34,151 bases of DNA from CAZGQY01 sp964528035 (lineage in GTDB: Bacteria > Pseudomonadota > Gammaproteobacteria > Methylococcales > UBA1147). Of the stretch, positions 1 through 9,127 are shown in pieces. The stretch's first letter is position 1. Each line of letters starts with the position of its first letter. The position numbers were made by a program, and so were the translations under genes. Under the pieces are notes generated by a model that saw only the letters and a list, made by a program, of their open reading frames with translations, searched no databases and was not told the origin of the DNA. The stretch is from the NCBI GenBank assembly GCA_964528035.1, contig CAZGQY010000022.1:1-34151 (forward strand), given 5' to 3'.

Positions 1-54
1 ACAAACAATAATCCTGCGTCAATCTTTCGCATTTTATTAAAACCTCGCTCCTTA
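1..54 (+). repeat. Partial MITE-like palindromic repeat, cut by window edge
   Basis: These bases match the right half of the repeat at 6031-6198 and, almost base for base, the reverse complement of the left part of the repeat at 28003-28170. They end in the same terminal motif, AACCTCGCTCCTTA. The copy begins directly after the stop codon of the DUF502 gene (stop at 55-57). The rest of the element lies outside the window. Matching by eye to two other copies makes membership of the family secure. Confidence 0.85.
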
Positions 55-684
55 TCATGCTTTTTTTTCTATTAATGCTTTCTCAAGGTCGCCGTTAGCC
101 AGGTCACCTTTGATCCAACCTGTAATCGCAAGTTTAACTGCTTGCTCAACCGGCATATCTAATTCTAATAATTGTTCTTTGGGAACGATTAAGGTAACAC
201 CACCAAAAAAATAACTACCCGGTGCGAAAACAGCAATATGATTCTCCGGAATGCTGCCGTTTGGCAGATCGTCAAACTGATCTCTGGTAACCAAGCCCAG
301 AATTTTTATATTCAGTGCCGGGAGCGTAACCAAAACCACACGTTTCATATTTTGATTTGGTTTTTTTGCAAAAAGATGCATCAAATCCTTAAGTGGGCGA
401 TAAACTGTTTTGACGAGAGGTGCTTTGTTAAACTGTGATTCAAAATAACTTGAAACTTTATCTGAAATGAGGTGATTCATCAGGAATCCGACGCTAGCCA
501 GGATAACCACACCGCTGATGATTCCCATACCAGGAAAATTAAGGAAATCGGGAAAATAAGTGACTAAGTTGTGGTTAAAAAGATTTTCTACAGAAATAAT
601 TAACCAATAGAGCAGATAAAGAGTTAGCGTAATTGGTAGTACAGTGAAAAGTCCTTTGCTAAAGAGGTGGTAGAAATATGACAT
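55..684 (-). CDS. DUF502 family inner-membrane protein
   Basis: A 209-residue protein with two hydrophobic segments near the N-terminus (about residues 10-32 and 50-70) followed by a soluble domain. The order and the motifs PLVKTVYRPLKD and FAPGSYFFGG are typical of the DUF502 family, small conserved membrane proteins of unknown biochemical role found across proteobacteria and plants. Length fits the family (about 200). The start ATG at 684 is the first in frame, with no clear Shine-Dalgarno sequence. The stop abuts the repeat copy at the window edge, so the downstream context is unknown. Family assignment is good, function unknown. Confidence 0.85.
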   Translation of the reverse strand: MSYFYHLFSKGLFTVLPITLTLYLLYWLIISVENLFNHNLVTYFPDFLNFPGMGIISGVVILASVGFLMNHLISDKVSSYFESQFNKAPLVKTVYRPLKDLMHLFAKKPNQNMKRVVLVTLPALNIKILGLVTRDQFDDLPNGSIPENHIAVFAPGSYFFGGVTLIVPKEQLLELDMPVEQAVKLAITGWIKGDLANGDLEKALIEKKA

Positions 685-1179
685 GGTAAGCCTTATATTA
701 TTGTTTCAATAGGTCGATTTAACCGCTATATCGCCATTGGTCTGGTGGCTTTACAGTACAAACACAGATTCTATTTTTTCTGTGTTTTGTGTAGATAGTA
801 TCTGTAATAATAATGTGCGATTTTGATTACTACAGATTAATCTTAGCGACTAAGGGAATTCTCTGAATCAATGATCACAGCTAACCGATCATTTAACACT
901 ATATTACAGTACAATTAAACCCCTCGGTAGAAGAACATCTGAGTAGAGGGCTAGAATTCAATTAAAATTTACTGGATACCTGTATTCTTGCACACAATTA
1001 AAGGTAGAATTCTGGTGTCGGTACTCTATGACTGAAATTTTTAGAGGAGATCACCGCTCTGGTGGTGAATAACCAGGTGGCGTTGGTTAGGTTGAAAGTT
1101 TAAACTATTTATACGGCGTAGATAGCAATTTTGCTGTGGGTATTCAGATATCCGGGTTCTGTTCGGAATGAGGACAAAT
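685..1179. other. Intergenic region without recognisable gene
   Basis: About 495 bases between the divergent DUF502 gene and the exported protein at 1180. The stretch is AT-rich. No open frame with a convincing ribosome binding site, no RNA gene, and no confident sigma70 promoter was seen. A weak inverted repeat (CCCTC...GAGGG around 927-960) is too short to name. The region presumably carries the promoters of both flanking genes. Confidence 0.5.
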
Positions 1180-2052
1180 ATGAAAACAAAAATAACCAAT
1201 CGATTTACTTTTGTAATAGGTGCTCTGCTGTGGGGATGGTCATATTCAGTGGTTGCAGAAATTCCAGAGGGCCGGGATGAATTGCGAATACATACTGGAA
1301 CACCGGAAAAAAAAGGTGAATCTATTGTCTCGATTTCTGGACGTTGGTTAGCAGAAGGTGATTTGCAAACAGGATTCACTGCATTAACATTTATTAACGG
1401 TCCTGATGAAGCTAAGGCAGATTCAGCTCTTTCTTTAGCGAAAAAAGTGGCTAAATCTGCAAAGCGGGGAATGGCTTATCTTAGGATTTCACTGCGTGGA
1501 TTAGCCGTGGAATTTGTAAAAGATCCGAAGGATCCGCAATATGTGATAAGGAATAAAGAAGGGATACCGTTAAGCAAAATAACAATTCGAGATTTTACTA
1601 ACCAGAAATTCACCGCTGAGATCGGAGCCAAGTCTTTTAACTCGCATGGCACTAAAGTCGCGTTGGACTTTGTTGAAGGCGCTGCGGTGGCAAAAATTGT
1701 ATTGAATTTTTCAGCAGATGATTTGAAAACTTTTCATGCTGAAGGTGGGGGTATCGATGTGACAATGGGTGATGGTAAAACGGTCAGTGTAGAGACTGCG
1801 AATAAAACGACTAAAGAAATAGAAAAAGCATTGGCGGCAAAAGTGAATGGGTCATTTAGTTCGTCTCCGTTATTTCCTGATGAGAGAGAAAAGCGGGACA
1901 AGAAGAATATAAAACCATTCGATGGTGGGGAGGTTGCTCTTGGGGGTATATCGGCCAAGACCTTTACCGTCCATGTAAAGGATCCGAGCATTGGTGTTGT
2001 GACACGTTTTCAATTCAAGGAAAGCGCTAAAAAAAGTGGTGGTTGGTGGTGA
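1180..2052 (+). CDS. Exported protein of unknown function
   Basis: A 290-residue protein. The frame opens at 1168, but the ATG at 1180 is preferred because GAGGA at 1170-1174 sits five bases ahead of it and the N-terminus then forms a clean signal peptide: basic MKTK, hydrophobic core VIGALLWGW, probable cleavage after VVA (residue 26). The mature part is rich in Lys, Thr and Gly, with no cysteines and no membrane segment, and looks like a soluble beta-rich periplasmic or secreted protein. It ends in GGWW. No family was recognised. It is a lone gene, convergent with the lipoprotein at 2135-2545. Confidence 0.7.
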   Translation: MKTKITNRFTFVIGALLWGWSYSVVAEIPEGRDELRIHTGTPEKKGESIVSISGRWLAEGDLQTGFTALTFINGPDEAKADSALSLAKKVAKSAKRGMAYLRISLRGLAVEFVKDPKDPQYVIRNKEGIPLSKITIRDFTNQKFTAEIGAKSFNSHGTKVALDFVEGAAVAKIVLNFSADDLKTFHAEGGGIDVTMGDGKTVSVETANKTTKEIEKALAAKVNGSFSSSPLFPDEREKRDKKNIKPFDGGEVALGGISAKTFTVHVKDPSIGVVTRFQFKESAKKSGGWW

Positions 2053-2063
2053 AACCCACCTTT

Positions 2064-2098
2064 GAGTACTCCGTCAATACAAGCTTGGCGGAGAACTC
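2064..2098. terminator. Possible hairpin between convergent genes
   Basis: GAGTACTCCG (2064-2073) and CGGAGAACTC (2089-2098) form a 10-bp stem with one mismatch and a 15-base loop, 12 bases after the stop of the exported protein and before the convergent lipoprotein gene. There is no T-run on either side, so a classical intrinsic terminator is not established. Confidence 0.3.
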
Positions 2099-2134
2099 GA
2101 TTGTAAGCATATACTTAACTGTCTTTGATTGAGG

Positions 2135-2545
2135 CTATTCCTGGCTGCGAATTGTCTCTGGATTAGCATTTACCAAATCACCTACGCAGCTAAAGTTGTG
2201 CTCTGTAATGGATGAAGCCGCTTCATGGGCTTTCTGCATGGATCCGAATACTTCGGTCGTTTCATCCAGTGATTTCTTAACATCCATCGGGGTTTCTACT
2301 GAAGCCAGTTTCAGGTACGCAGCAATATATTTGGTTCTCTTCGGGGAGCCCGGAAATCCGGGAAGTTGAGTTAAAATTTTACCGACAACACAATTGGCCA
2401 TTTCTTCCGGGTCAATGCTATAGTCTATGAGATCCTGATCTGCTTTGAACTTATTCGTTAATCGCTCGACTAATTCTGTTTTTTCTTTGCCTTCACAGCC
2501 GGCAAGAAACAAAATGGCGATAAAGGGAATAATAATGTTTTTCAT
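2135..2545 (-). CDS. Small lipoprotein of unknown function
   Basis: A 136-residue protein with a type II signal peptide: MKNIIIPF, a hydrophobic stretch, and lipobox LAGC with the lipidated cysteine at residue 17, followed by Glu-Gly. The residue after the cysteine is not Asp, so outer-membrane sorting is expected. The mature part is mostly helical and contains two further cysteines (in ANCVVG and NFSCVG) that could pair. AGGA lies six bases upstream of the ATG. It follows rsmA on the same strand after 124 bases and may be cotranscribed. In Pseudomonas, apaG and apaH follow rsmA; they are absent here. No family recognised. Confidence 0.75.
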   Translation of the reverse strand: MKNIIIPFIAILFLAGCEGKEKTELVERLTNKFKADQDLIDYSIDPEEMANCVVGKILTQLPGFPGSPKRTKYIAAYLKLASVETPMDVKKSLDETTEVFGSMQKAHEAASSITEHNFSCVGDLVNANPETIRSQE

Positions 2546-2669
2546 GGTTTGTCCTGCTTCTTCGTCTAAATATTAATACCTGCTTTTAATTGCAGGATCA
2601 GTGCCTGTAAATATTACAAAGCTAATCAATCATTATACTATGAGTAGGGCGTGGTCGGCTGAGAATTGT

Positions 2670-3455
2670 TCAAATAGGTTTTGAGCAATAGTTACTTATT
2701 CTGACAAAGTCAGTCACAGTTAAAGTTTCTGGTCTGGCATTCGGGTCTATGCACAGTGAAGCGAATGTATGTTTGCCCGCAAATTCTTTAATAGAATTTT
2801 TGAGAGTTTTGCGGCGCTGGGAAAACGCATGTTTTACAATCGATTCAAATTGTGTGTAGTCGTCTGCCGAAAGGTTTTCGGGCGAATGTGGGGTCAGTCG
2901 TACCATTGAGGAAATTACTCTTGGTTTGGGTGTAAAGCATTCAGGAGCGACGTCAAAGAGTTTTTCTACATGGCATTTGTATTGGGTCATGACACTTAAT
3001 CGACCATATATTTTGCTGCCTGGTTTGGCACAAATACGTTCTACGACTTCTTTTTGCAACATAAAATGCATGTCTGATATACAATTATTCTGATCGAGTA
3101 TGTGGAACAGTAGTGGAGTTGATATGTTATAGGGCAGGTTACCTACGATTCGAATATGTCCTTGATCTTTGGGTAGAGTTCCGAAATTGAATTTCAATGC
3201 ATCCTGACAATAAATCTGCAATTGTTTCACAGTAGAAAATTTCTTTTCCAATTCGGCGGCAAGGTCTCGATCAATCTCGATTACAGTCAGTTTCATGCAT
3301 TTACCTGCCAACTGTTCAGTTAATGCACCAGTTCCCGGTCCAATCTCGACAATGTGACTGTCAGAATTTAGCTGGATACAATCAATAATCTCTGAAATAA
3401 CTGATTTATCATGAAGGAAATTCTGACCGAATCGTTTTCGTGCGCGATGAGACAT
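2670..3455 (-). CDS. rsmA: 16S rRNA (adenine1518/1519-N6) dimethyltransferase
   Basis: RsmA (KsgA) dimethylates A1518 and A1519 of 16S rRNA late in small-subunit assembly. With the start at 3455 the protein is 261 residues, normal for the family. It opens with MSHRARKRFGQNFL, the conserved KsgA N-terminus, has the SAM-binding loop VEIGPGTG (residues 36-43) and the catalytic motif NLPYN (106-110). The frame continues upstream to 3539, but that extension overlaps pdxA and lacks family similarity, so it was rejected. It lies 19 bases after pdxA in the conserved surA-pdxA-rsmA run and is probably expressed from that operon. The ribosome binding site is weak. Confidence 0.95.
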   Translation of the reverse strand: MSHRARKRFGQNFLHDKSVISEIIDCIQLNSDSHIVEIGPGTGALTEQLAGKCMKLTVIEIDRDLAAELEKKFSTVKQLQIYCQDALKFNFGTLPKDQGHIRIVGNLPYNISTPLLFHILDQNNCISDMHFMLQKEVVERICAKPGSKIYGRLSVMTQYKCHVEKLFDVAPECFTPKPRVISSMVRLTPHSPENLSADDYTQFESIVKHAFSQRRKTLKNSIKEFAGKHTFASLCIDPNARPETLTVTDFVRISNYCSKPI

Positions 3456-3474
3456 GGTCAATATACCAATAGTT

Positions 3475-4476
3475 CTAGTTTTGTTTGTTTGCTGTTTCAG
3501 TTCGACACATTTGAATAGCGGTTTCGATTGCAAATTCAAGGCTACCGGTGGATATTTGCCCGCTACCGGCTAGATCCAAAGCAGTGCCGTGGTCTACTGA
3601 TGTTCGAATAATAGGCAGACCTAATGTGATGTTGACCGCTTTGCCAAAACCAGAATATTTGAGTACCGGGAGACCCTGGTCATGATACATCGCAAGAACT
3701 GCGTCTGCCGAATCGAGGTATTTGGGTGTGAACAGAGTGTCAGCAGGTAAGGGTCCTGTCAGAAGGAGGCCTTGCGAGCACAATTTATCAACCAGGGGTG
3801 TAATAACTTCTATTTCCTCACGTCCCAGATGACCATCTTCGCCAGCATGGGGATTGAGGCCACATATCAGGATCTTCGGACGGTTCAATCCGAATCGAAG
3901 TTTAAGATCACGATGTAAAATCGTAATGACTGACATGAGTCGCTGTTGAGTGATCGCCTGGCTGATTTTCGCAACCGGTAGATGTGTCGTTGCCAATGCG
4001 ACTCTAAGGCTGGGTGTTGCTAACATCATAACCGGATGTCCACCGGTAATGTCTGCTATATATTCAGTGTGGCCGCTAAATGGAATATTTGCATCGTTGA
4101 TGACTCCTTTATGCGCAGGGCCAGTGACTAATGCATCGCAACTTGAATCAAGACACTGATTCGTAGCGTAATCGATTGAATCGACTACGTAGGGTGCATT
4201 TCGCGGATTCAGAGTGCCGACTTTTTCGACAACGGACAAACCGATAGGAATGACTTTGATCTGTCCCGGAATATGTCTGCCTGGCGGTGTGCCTGGGTCA
4301 AATTGTGTAATTTGCAACGGTTGCTTAAGAATTCTGGCTCGTCGTTCTAATAGATCCGGGTCGCAAACCGCTATCCATTCACAGGGGATTTTTTTTTGTG
4401 CTAGCAATACGCAAAGATCCGGTCCAATTCCGGCAGGTTCTCCGGGCGTAAATACGACGCGTGGCAGGCTCGTCAA
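3475..4476 (-). CDS. pdxA: 4-hydroxythreonine-4-phosphate dehydrogenase
   Basis: PdxA oxidises 4-phospho-hydroxy-L-threonine, a step of the DXP-dependent pyridoxal phosphate pathway. The 333-residue length fits the family. It shows TPGEPAGIGPD at the N-terminus, the SGHTE motif, and the three metal-ligand histidines expected from E. coli PdxA: H165 (TTHLP), H210 (LNPHAGE) and H265 (YHDQGLP). RTSVDHGTALD completes the active site. The start is a TTG at 4476; no ATG or GTG in frame gives a complete N-terminus. It sits 54 bases after surA. A run of nine A bases (coding strand) at 4389-4397 encodes part of AQKKIP. Confidence 0.95.
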   Translation of the reverse strand: MTSLPRVVFTPGEPAGIGPDLCVLLAQKKIPCEWIAVCDPDLLERRARILKQPLQITQFDPGTPPGRHIPGQIKVIPIGLSVVEKVGTLNPRNAPYVVDSIDYATNQCLDSSCDALVTGPAHKGVINDANIPFSGHTEYIADITGGHPVMMLATPSLRVALATTHLPVAKISQAITQQRLMSVITILHRDLKLRFGLNRPKILICGLNPHAGEDGHLGREEIEVITPLVDKLCSQGLLLTGPLPADTLFTPKYLDSADAVLAMYHDQGLPVLKYSGFGKAVNITLGLPIIRTSVDHGTALDLAGSGQISTGSLEFAIETAIQMCRTETANKQN

Positions 4477-4530
4477 TGCTTGATTCCAGTGTTTTAGTGG
4501 GCGAAAATTGAGTTGAAATATTTTAAATGA

Positions 4531-5847
4531 TCAGCTTTGGTCGAGTCTTATTTCCACGTAAGCTTCATTTCTTAACTGACGCAACCAAAGCTCAGTTTCT
4601 TCTTCGAATTTTTGTTTACGAATTTCGTCTCTAACCAGCTCTTTACGATATTCATCGGTGTTATCCCGTTCTTTACGATCCAGAACTTGAATCAGGTGCC
4701 AGCCAAATTGGGTTTGTATCGGAGCACTGATATCGCCAGGCTCCAGTTTTTTCATGGCTTCTTCGAAATTCGGAACAAGGGCGCCGGGGCTCACCCAACC
4801 GAGTCCTCCGCCTTTAAGTGCGGAAGATTTATCGTCGGAATGAGACTGTGCAAGTGTTGAAAACTGATCGCCATCCTCAATTCGCTGTTTGAGCAACAGC
4901 AGTTTTTTTCTGGCATCTTCATCACTTAACAGATCATTGGTTTTTATCAGTATATGTTGAACTTTAGTTTGAAATACTACATGCTTCTCTGCACCCTTCA
5001 TCTCGAGTATCTTGATGATGTGGAAGCCACTGGCACTTTGGATTGGGCCGGCCAATTCACCTTCCTGTAGAGTGCTTACAAGGTCGACAAATAGGGTAGG
5101 TATTTCTTCTGGCCGCCGCCATCCCAGGTCACCCCCGTTAAGACCTTGTGCGCCATCCGATACACTCACGGCTGTCTCTTTAAAATCTTTCCCTGCACGT
5201 AGTTTGTCGATAATATCTGTTGCGCGTTGCTTTGCTCTTTGTATTTGTGTGGGTGATGCGGCTTCAGGTGTAGCGATCAGAATATGGCCAAGGTGATATT
5301 GTGTGTTCTGATTTACGCCAAGTTTGCCGCGAGTATTGATGAAATGGTCGACTTCCTGGTCGCTAACCTTGATACGAGCGGCAATAGTTCTGTTACGCAA
5401 TTGGTTCATCATGATTTCGTCCCGCATGTCTTCCATAAAGTTTGCGTAGTCCATACCCTGGTTTTTTATCGTATTGCGGAACTCTTCCAATGACATATTG
5501 TTTTGTTTGGCGAGTTGAGCCATTGATCGTTGTAATGTTTGATCGTCGACATGCATGCCAACCTGGCTGGCCCGTTGCAGTTGCAGTTTGTTAATAATGA
5601 TTCGCTCGAGTACCTGGCGACGGATGACCAGTTCCGGGGGTAGTTGGGTGCCGGATGAGCCAAGATTTTGTTTGATTATTTCAATTTGGCGATTCAATTC
5701 ACTGTTCAATATGACGCCGTCATCAACTATTGCTACGATGCGATTTACGTCCATTGCCCCGACGCTTTGCATAGAAGCGATATATAGCCCGAAAAGAAAA
5801 GGCAGGAGTCTGATCGGATAATAATTGATATTTTGTTGTTTGCGCAT
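4531..5847 (-). CDS. surA: Periplasmic peptidyl-prolyl isomerase/chaperone SurA
   Basis: SurA escorts unfolded outer-membrane proteins, including LptD, across the periplasm. The 438-residue protein has a signal peptide (about residues 1-31, cleavage near SVGA), an N-terminal chaperone domain starting VNRIVAIVDDGVI, two parvulin domains (about 183-284 and 294-390, each with the GG-LGW motif) and a C-terminal helix. ATG at 5847 was chosen; a TTG at 5886 would add 13 residues (including RIHYRLYRKY) and has no ribosome binding site. Gene order lptD-surA-pdxA-rsmA is conserved with Pseudomonas, but here 399 bases, including a palindromic repeat, separate lptD from surA. TATAAT-like bases at about 5903-5908 (minus strand) might serve as a local promoter, but no good -35 is visible. 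Confidence 0.95.
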   Translation of the reverse strand: MRKQQNINYYPIRLLPFLFGLYIASMQSVGAMDVNRIVAIVDDGVILNSELNRQIEIIKQNLGSSGTQLPPELVIRRQVLERIIINKLQLQRASQVGMHVDDQTLQRSMAQLAKQNNMSLEEFRNTIKNQGMDYANFMEDMRDEIMMNQLRNRTIAARIKVSDQEVDHFINTRGKLGVNQNTQYHLGHILIATPEAASPTQIQRAKQRATDIIDKLRAGKDFKETAVSVSDGAQGLNGGDLGWRRPEEIPTLFVDLVSTLQEGELAGPIQSASGFHIIKILEMKGAEKHVVFQTKVQHILIKTNDLLSDEDARKKLLLLKQRIEDGDQFSTLAQSHSDDKSSALKGGGLGWVSPGALVPNFEEAMKKLEPGDISAPIQTQFGWHLIQVLDRKERDNTDEYRKELVRDEIRKQKFEEETELWLRQLRNEAYVEIRLDQS

Positions 5848-6030
5848 AAGATATTTACGGTAAAGCCTGTAATGAATCCTGTTCAATGTAAAACAAATTC
5901 TAGATTATAAGGGAAAATAAAGCGGAGTGGTTAGTGCCAGCACTTTGTCAAGATTGTATTGTGGGATAGATTATGTCGGGAAGCGGTTGGTTGCCAGGCG
6001 CACAATTGCAGGATTTTTGGGTAAACGAAG

Positions 6031-6198
6031 CTAAGGAGTGAGGATTTAATAATATCCGGTTCTTGACTTGTCTTTTTGTCCGTCTTCTGCGTTGTAGAAA
6101 CATTTGCGTAGCCAGCTATGCGTCTATTTCTATGCCTTGAAGACGAACAAAAATCCTGCGCCAAACTATCCGGATATTATTTAATCCTCACTCCTAAG
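6031..6198 (+). repeat. MITE-like palindromic repeat, full copy A
   Basis: A 168-base element with terminal inverted repeats of 29 bases differing at two positions (left begins CTAAGGAGTGAGGATTTAAT, right ends ATTAAATCCTCACTCCTAAG read as its counterpart). The interior is also partly self-complementary (CGTCTTC...GAAGACG, GCGTAGCCAGCTATGC). The copy at 28003-28170 has the same length and about four-fifths of the same bases in the opposite orientation. It encodes no protein. It fills most of the 399-base gap between lptD and surA. A target-site duplication is not obvious. Confidence 0.85.
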
Positions 6199-6246
6199 TC
6201 GATCAAATGGTTGCCTGGAACTAATAGCATGGGTAGTTTTTGAAAA

Positions 6247-8988
6247 TTATTTCGGTGCCACATAACCTGAAATATTGCGTTCAAGAAATCTATCTACACT
6301 GTCGCCAAAGCTGGTGAAGCCTTTGAGCTCCAATTGCGCAAAAACACCCGTATTGGGGTTTCCATCCCCCAATATACGACTGCGTGAAGTCTGTATCCAG
6401 TATCGCCCAATAATTCGAAAGCGCCAGCAGCAACTTTCTTTTTCAATACCGATAAAGCTTTCTAATGTTTGATTGTCAAGAAATGAATACTGCCAGCGTC
6501 CAACTCCGGCGTAGCCGTTAGCGATGGGTAATCGAAACGAGCCATCGGCTTGATCTATTTCTGTAATTCCTCGTGAATTTTGCCGATATCGATAAGCCAG
6601 GTTTATTATTCTGTTTTCTTCGTCTTCATAATGAACTGATGCCAGGCCGCGATTAAATACAGATCGATAGGGGTTCCATTGTAAGCCTGAGCGGAAAGAC
6701 AAATTATTGCTGATTTGACCGTTAAGCTCGGCTACGATACTTGAAGTCTGATCAGTTGCGGTTGGAGTTGCGGCAGTTCGCTGAACTTTGCGATCGTCAA
6801 AATAGACGATAGTTCCCAGCGTGGCGTCAAGCCGCTGCCGTCCTGATTTCGGTTCCAATATTCTCGAATTGAGTGCCACTGATAATTGATTAGCATCTCC
6901 AAACCGATCAGCGCTGTTAAAACGATTATCACGGAATAATTGAAGTATAGTGAAATCGAATTCAGAAGTATCGAACAATGGAATATCGTCCTGGTCGGAA
7001 AAAGGTACGTACAGGTAAAAAATTCGTGGTTCCAACGTTTGAACAAGTTCAGTGCTTCCCAGTGTAAAGTCCCGTTCGAATGTTAAGCCGCTGTCTAGTG
7101 ACAAGACCGGTAAAATTCTGCTTATAGAGGAAGGTGTTCCCGATTCCTGACCAGATAAAAAGTACTGAGTATAATTAAGGGCTACTTTTGGGTCGATATA
7201 AGCGCCAGCAGTTTCAATGGGCCAGCTAAAATTTGGTTTCAGATCGATACGGCTACCTGTTACTGTGTTATTTCTTTGGAAATACACATATTCTCCTCTG
7301 TAACTGAAACGACCGCCCAGATTGCTTATTCGTTTTTGTCCGGTTGCCAGAATCTGCGGTAAGCGTCGGTAAGGTTTGTTTGTGTCTAAAATATTTTGAT
7401 CAATTGTTTGAAAGCTTTCCAGGCGGGTCAGCAGGTTTAAGCCGCTGATGTTATAGCGTAGGTTTGCCTGGCTGCGAAGATGTCTGGCAGTGTTAATACT
7501 GATTGCGTTGCCAATTTGATCCAGATATTCGTCATCTGAAACCAGATTAATATCAAAGTCTCCCCTTAGATTTCGTTTGAATATTGTTGTATTGAGCGCA
7601 GAAAATGCACCCCGTGTTCTATTTGAAACAAAATCGTAGGGTATCAGTTCAGCGTTAAATTTACCTTGAGTCGAAGGAAATAAATATCGGAATTCGCCAC
7701 CAAGAAGAGGACCACGTCTACTCATTATACGCGGTGTAATTGTGGCGTCATAATTCGGCGCAATATTCCAGTAATAGGGGATGCTTAAATCGAAACCAGT
7801 GTCGTTTTTTAAGCCAAAAGACGGAACTAAAATACCGGATTTTCGACGGTTATCGATAGGGAATTCAAGGTAGGGGCTATAGAAAACAGGTACACCTGAG
7901 GCTTCTAGCCAGGCATTGGTTGCTGTGCCAATTCCTTCTTCTCGATCAAGTCTAAGTGTACCTGCTTCTAGTGTCCAATCCTGATTACGGGGCGCACAGG
8001 TGGTATAGGCTGCATTAAAGTACTGACTTCTGGATTTATTTTCAATATTGGCTAAATTTGCCCGTCCACGGGCGGGTATTGTTCCGTAGATGAATTGGGT
8101 ATTTCGCATTCTTGCCTGATCATTATCCAGGTTAAGGTAGGCACTATCGCTGTAAAGCGAGAGATCCTGGTCTCGATAATGTACATTACCTCGCGCATTT
8201 AAGGTTTTGGAAACAGTATTATAGGTTGCTCGATCAGCAAGAACTCTTTGGTCCAGGCGGGTGACATCTACATTTCCGGAAAAGGTAAGAATTTCCTTGT
8301 CGTAGATATCACTAAAATTCGCGTCAGCGACCATGGGTGCTTTGTCTCGTGCTTCATTTGAAATTTTGGCAGCGGGTGGGCCAAGTTGCGATGTGCATTG
8401 TGCCCAGGGATCGTTGGGAGTTTTCGATAGCATGTCATTGAAAATCAGTTCTTCCTGATTCGAAAATGTAGCCGAACCTAATGTTGCTTCACCCGAACCT
8501 GCCACTGGGTGAGCTTTTCCTGCAGGATCCGGCCCGACTAAGCTACAATTCCATCCTGAATCGTGTTCGTCAGATTTACAGGACCATCCAGGTTGTTTCG
8601 CCACAGCGGGAATTGTATCGACCGGTAACGCTTTAATGTCAGAGTCGTTTTTTCTGGGAAGTGTTGAATCCGAAACTGTGTTTTGATTACTTTTTTCAGT
8701 TTCGGTATGCATGCTGGCGATTGGTTTTTCAATTTCTTGAGGGGAGGGTTGCTCATCTTTGGCTTCTGTCGTTTTTTCTGCTTTAGGTAAACCTGATTTG
8801 CAGTCCCATTCCTTTGTTTCTTTATTTTGTTGGCAATCCCAGCCAGATTTTACGTCCGTTGATATAAACAATAGACATAGCATAACCATGGTTGATGCAA
8901 CAAACACAAGTATCCGATTGGTGTTGTCTAAAGTTAAAGCGAATTGACGCACGATTGTGTAGAATCTTCCGGGTGGTTGAGGCGACAT
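6247..8988 (-). CDS. lptD: LPS-assembly protein LptD
   Basis: LptD is the outer-membrane beta-barrel that, with LptE, inserts lipopolysaccharide into the outer leaflet. The 913-residue length suits the longer Pseudomonas-type proteins. After an N-terminal hydrophobic segment (about 27-42) there is a low-complexity region with two WDC-type motif pairs (GWDCQQ...EWDCKSG; GWSCKS...GWNCSL), then an LptA-like beta-jellyroll (about 210-300) and the barrel (about 315-900). Conserved barrel cysteines appear as CC in ESCCWRFRI near the C-terminus, with a further cysteine in AYTTCAPR, consistent with the LptD disulfide pattern. Start context is weak. It is divergent from amgK across 139 bases; TTGACA occurs on the minus strand at 9077-9082 without a clear partner -10. 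Confidence 0.95.
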   Translation of the reverse strand: MSPQPPGRFYTIVRQFALTLDNTNRILVFVASTMVMLCLLFISTDVKSGWDCQQNKETKEWDCKSGLPKAEKTTEAKDEQPSPQEIEKPIASMHTETEKSNQNTVSDSTLPRKNDSDIKALPVDTIPAVAKQPGWSCKSDEHDSGWNCSLVGPDPAGKAHPVAGSGEATLGSATFSNQEELIFNDMLSKTPNDPWAQCTSQLGPPAAKISNEARDKAPMVADANFSDIYDKEILTFSGNVDVTRLDQRVLADRATYNTVSKTLNARGNVHYRDQDLSLYSDSAYLNLDNDQARMRNTQFIYGTIPARGRANLANIENKSRSQYFNAAYTTCAPRNQDWTLEAGTLRLDREEGIGTATNAWLEASGVPVFYSPYLEFPIDNRRKSGILVPSFGLKNDTGFDLSIPYYWNIAPNYDATITPRIMSRRGPLLGGEFRYLFPSTQGKFNAELIPYDFVSNRTRGAFSALNTTIFKRNLRGDFDINLVSDDEYLDQIGNAISINTARHLRSQANLRYNISGLNLLTRLESFQTIDQNILDTNKPYRRLPQILATGQKRISNLGGRFSYRGEYVYFQRNNTVTGSRIDLKPNFSWPIETAGAYIDPKVALNYTQYFLSGQESGTPSSISRILPVLSLDSGLTFERDFTLGSTELVQTLEPRIFYLYVPFSDQDDIPLFDTSEFDFTILQLFRDNRFNSADRFGDANQLSVALNSRILEPKSGRQRLDATLGTIVYFDDRKVQRTAATPTATDQTSSIVAELNGQISNNLSFRSGLQWNPYRSVFNRGLASVHYEDEENRIINLAYRYRQNSRGITEIDQADGSFRLPIANGYAGVGRWQYSFLDNQTLESFIGIEKESCCWRFRIIGRYWIQTSRSRILGDGNPNTGVFAQLELKGFTSFGDSVDRFLERNISGYVAPK

Positions 8989-9127
8989 TATAAGTTAATT
9001 TTAATAGCGCACTAAACGCCAGGAATGTTGAAGAAATCTAAAGTTGTATAGCTGTGAGCATATTCTACATGATCAGTGTCAATAAATTGAATGTCATAGG
9101 GCTTACAGGTCGTAGGCAAATATTCTG

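Noticed and set aside
1041..1379. A minus-strand open frame of 112 codons covering the start of the exported protein
   Set aside because: It overlaps the signal peptide coding region of a better-supported gene and has no ribosome binding site.
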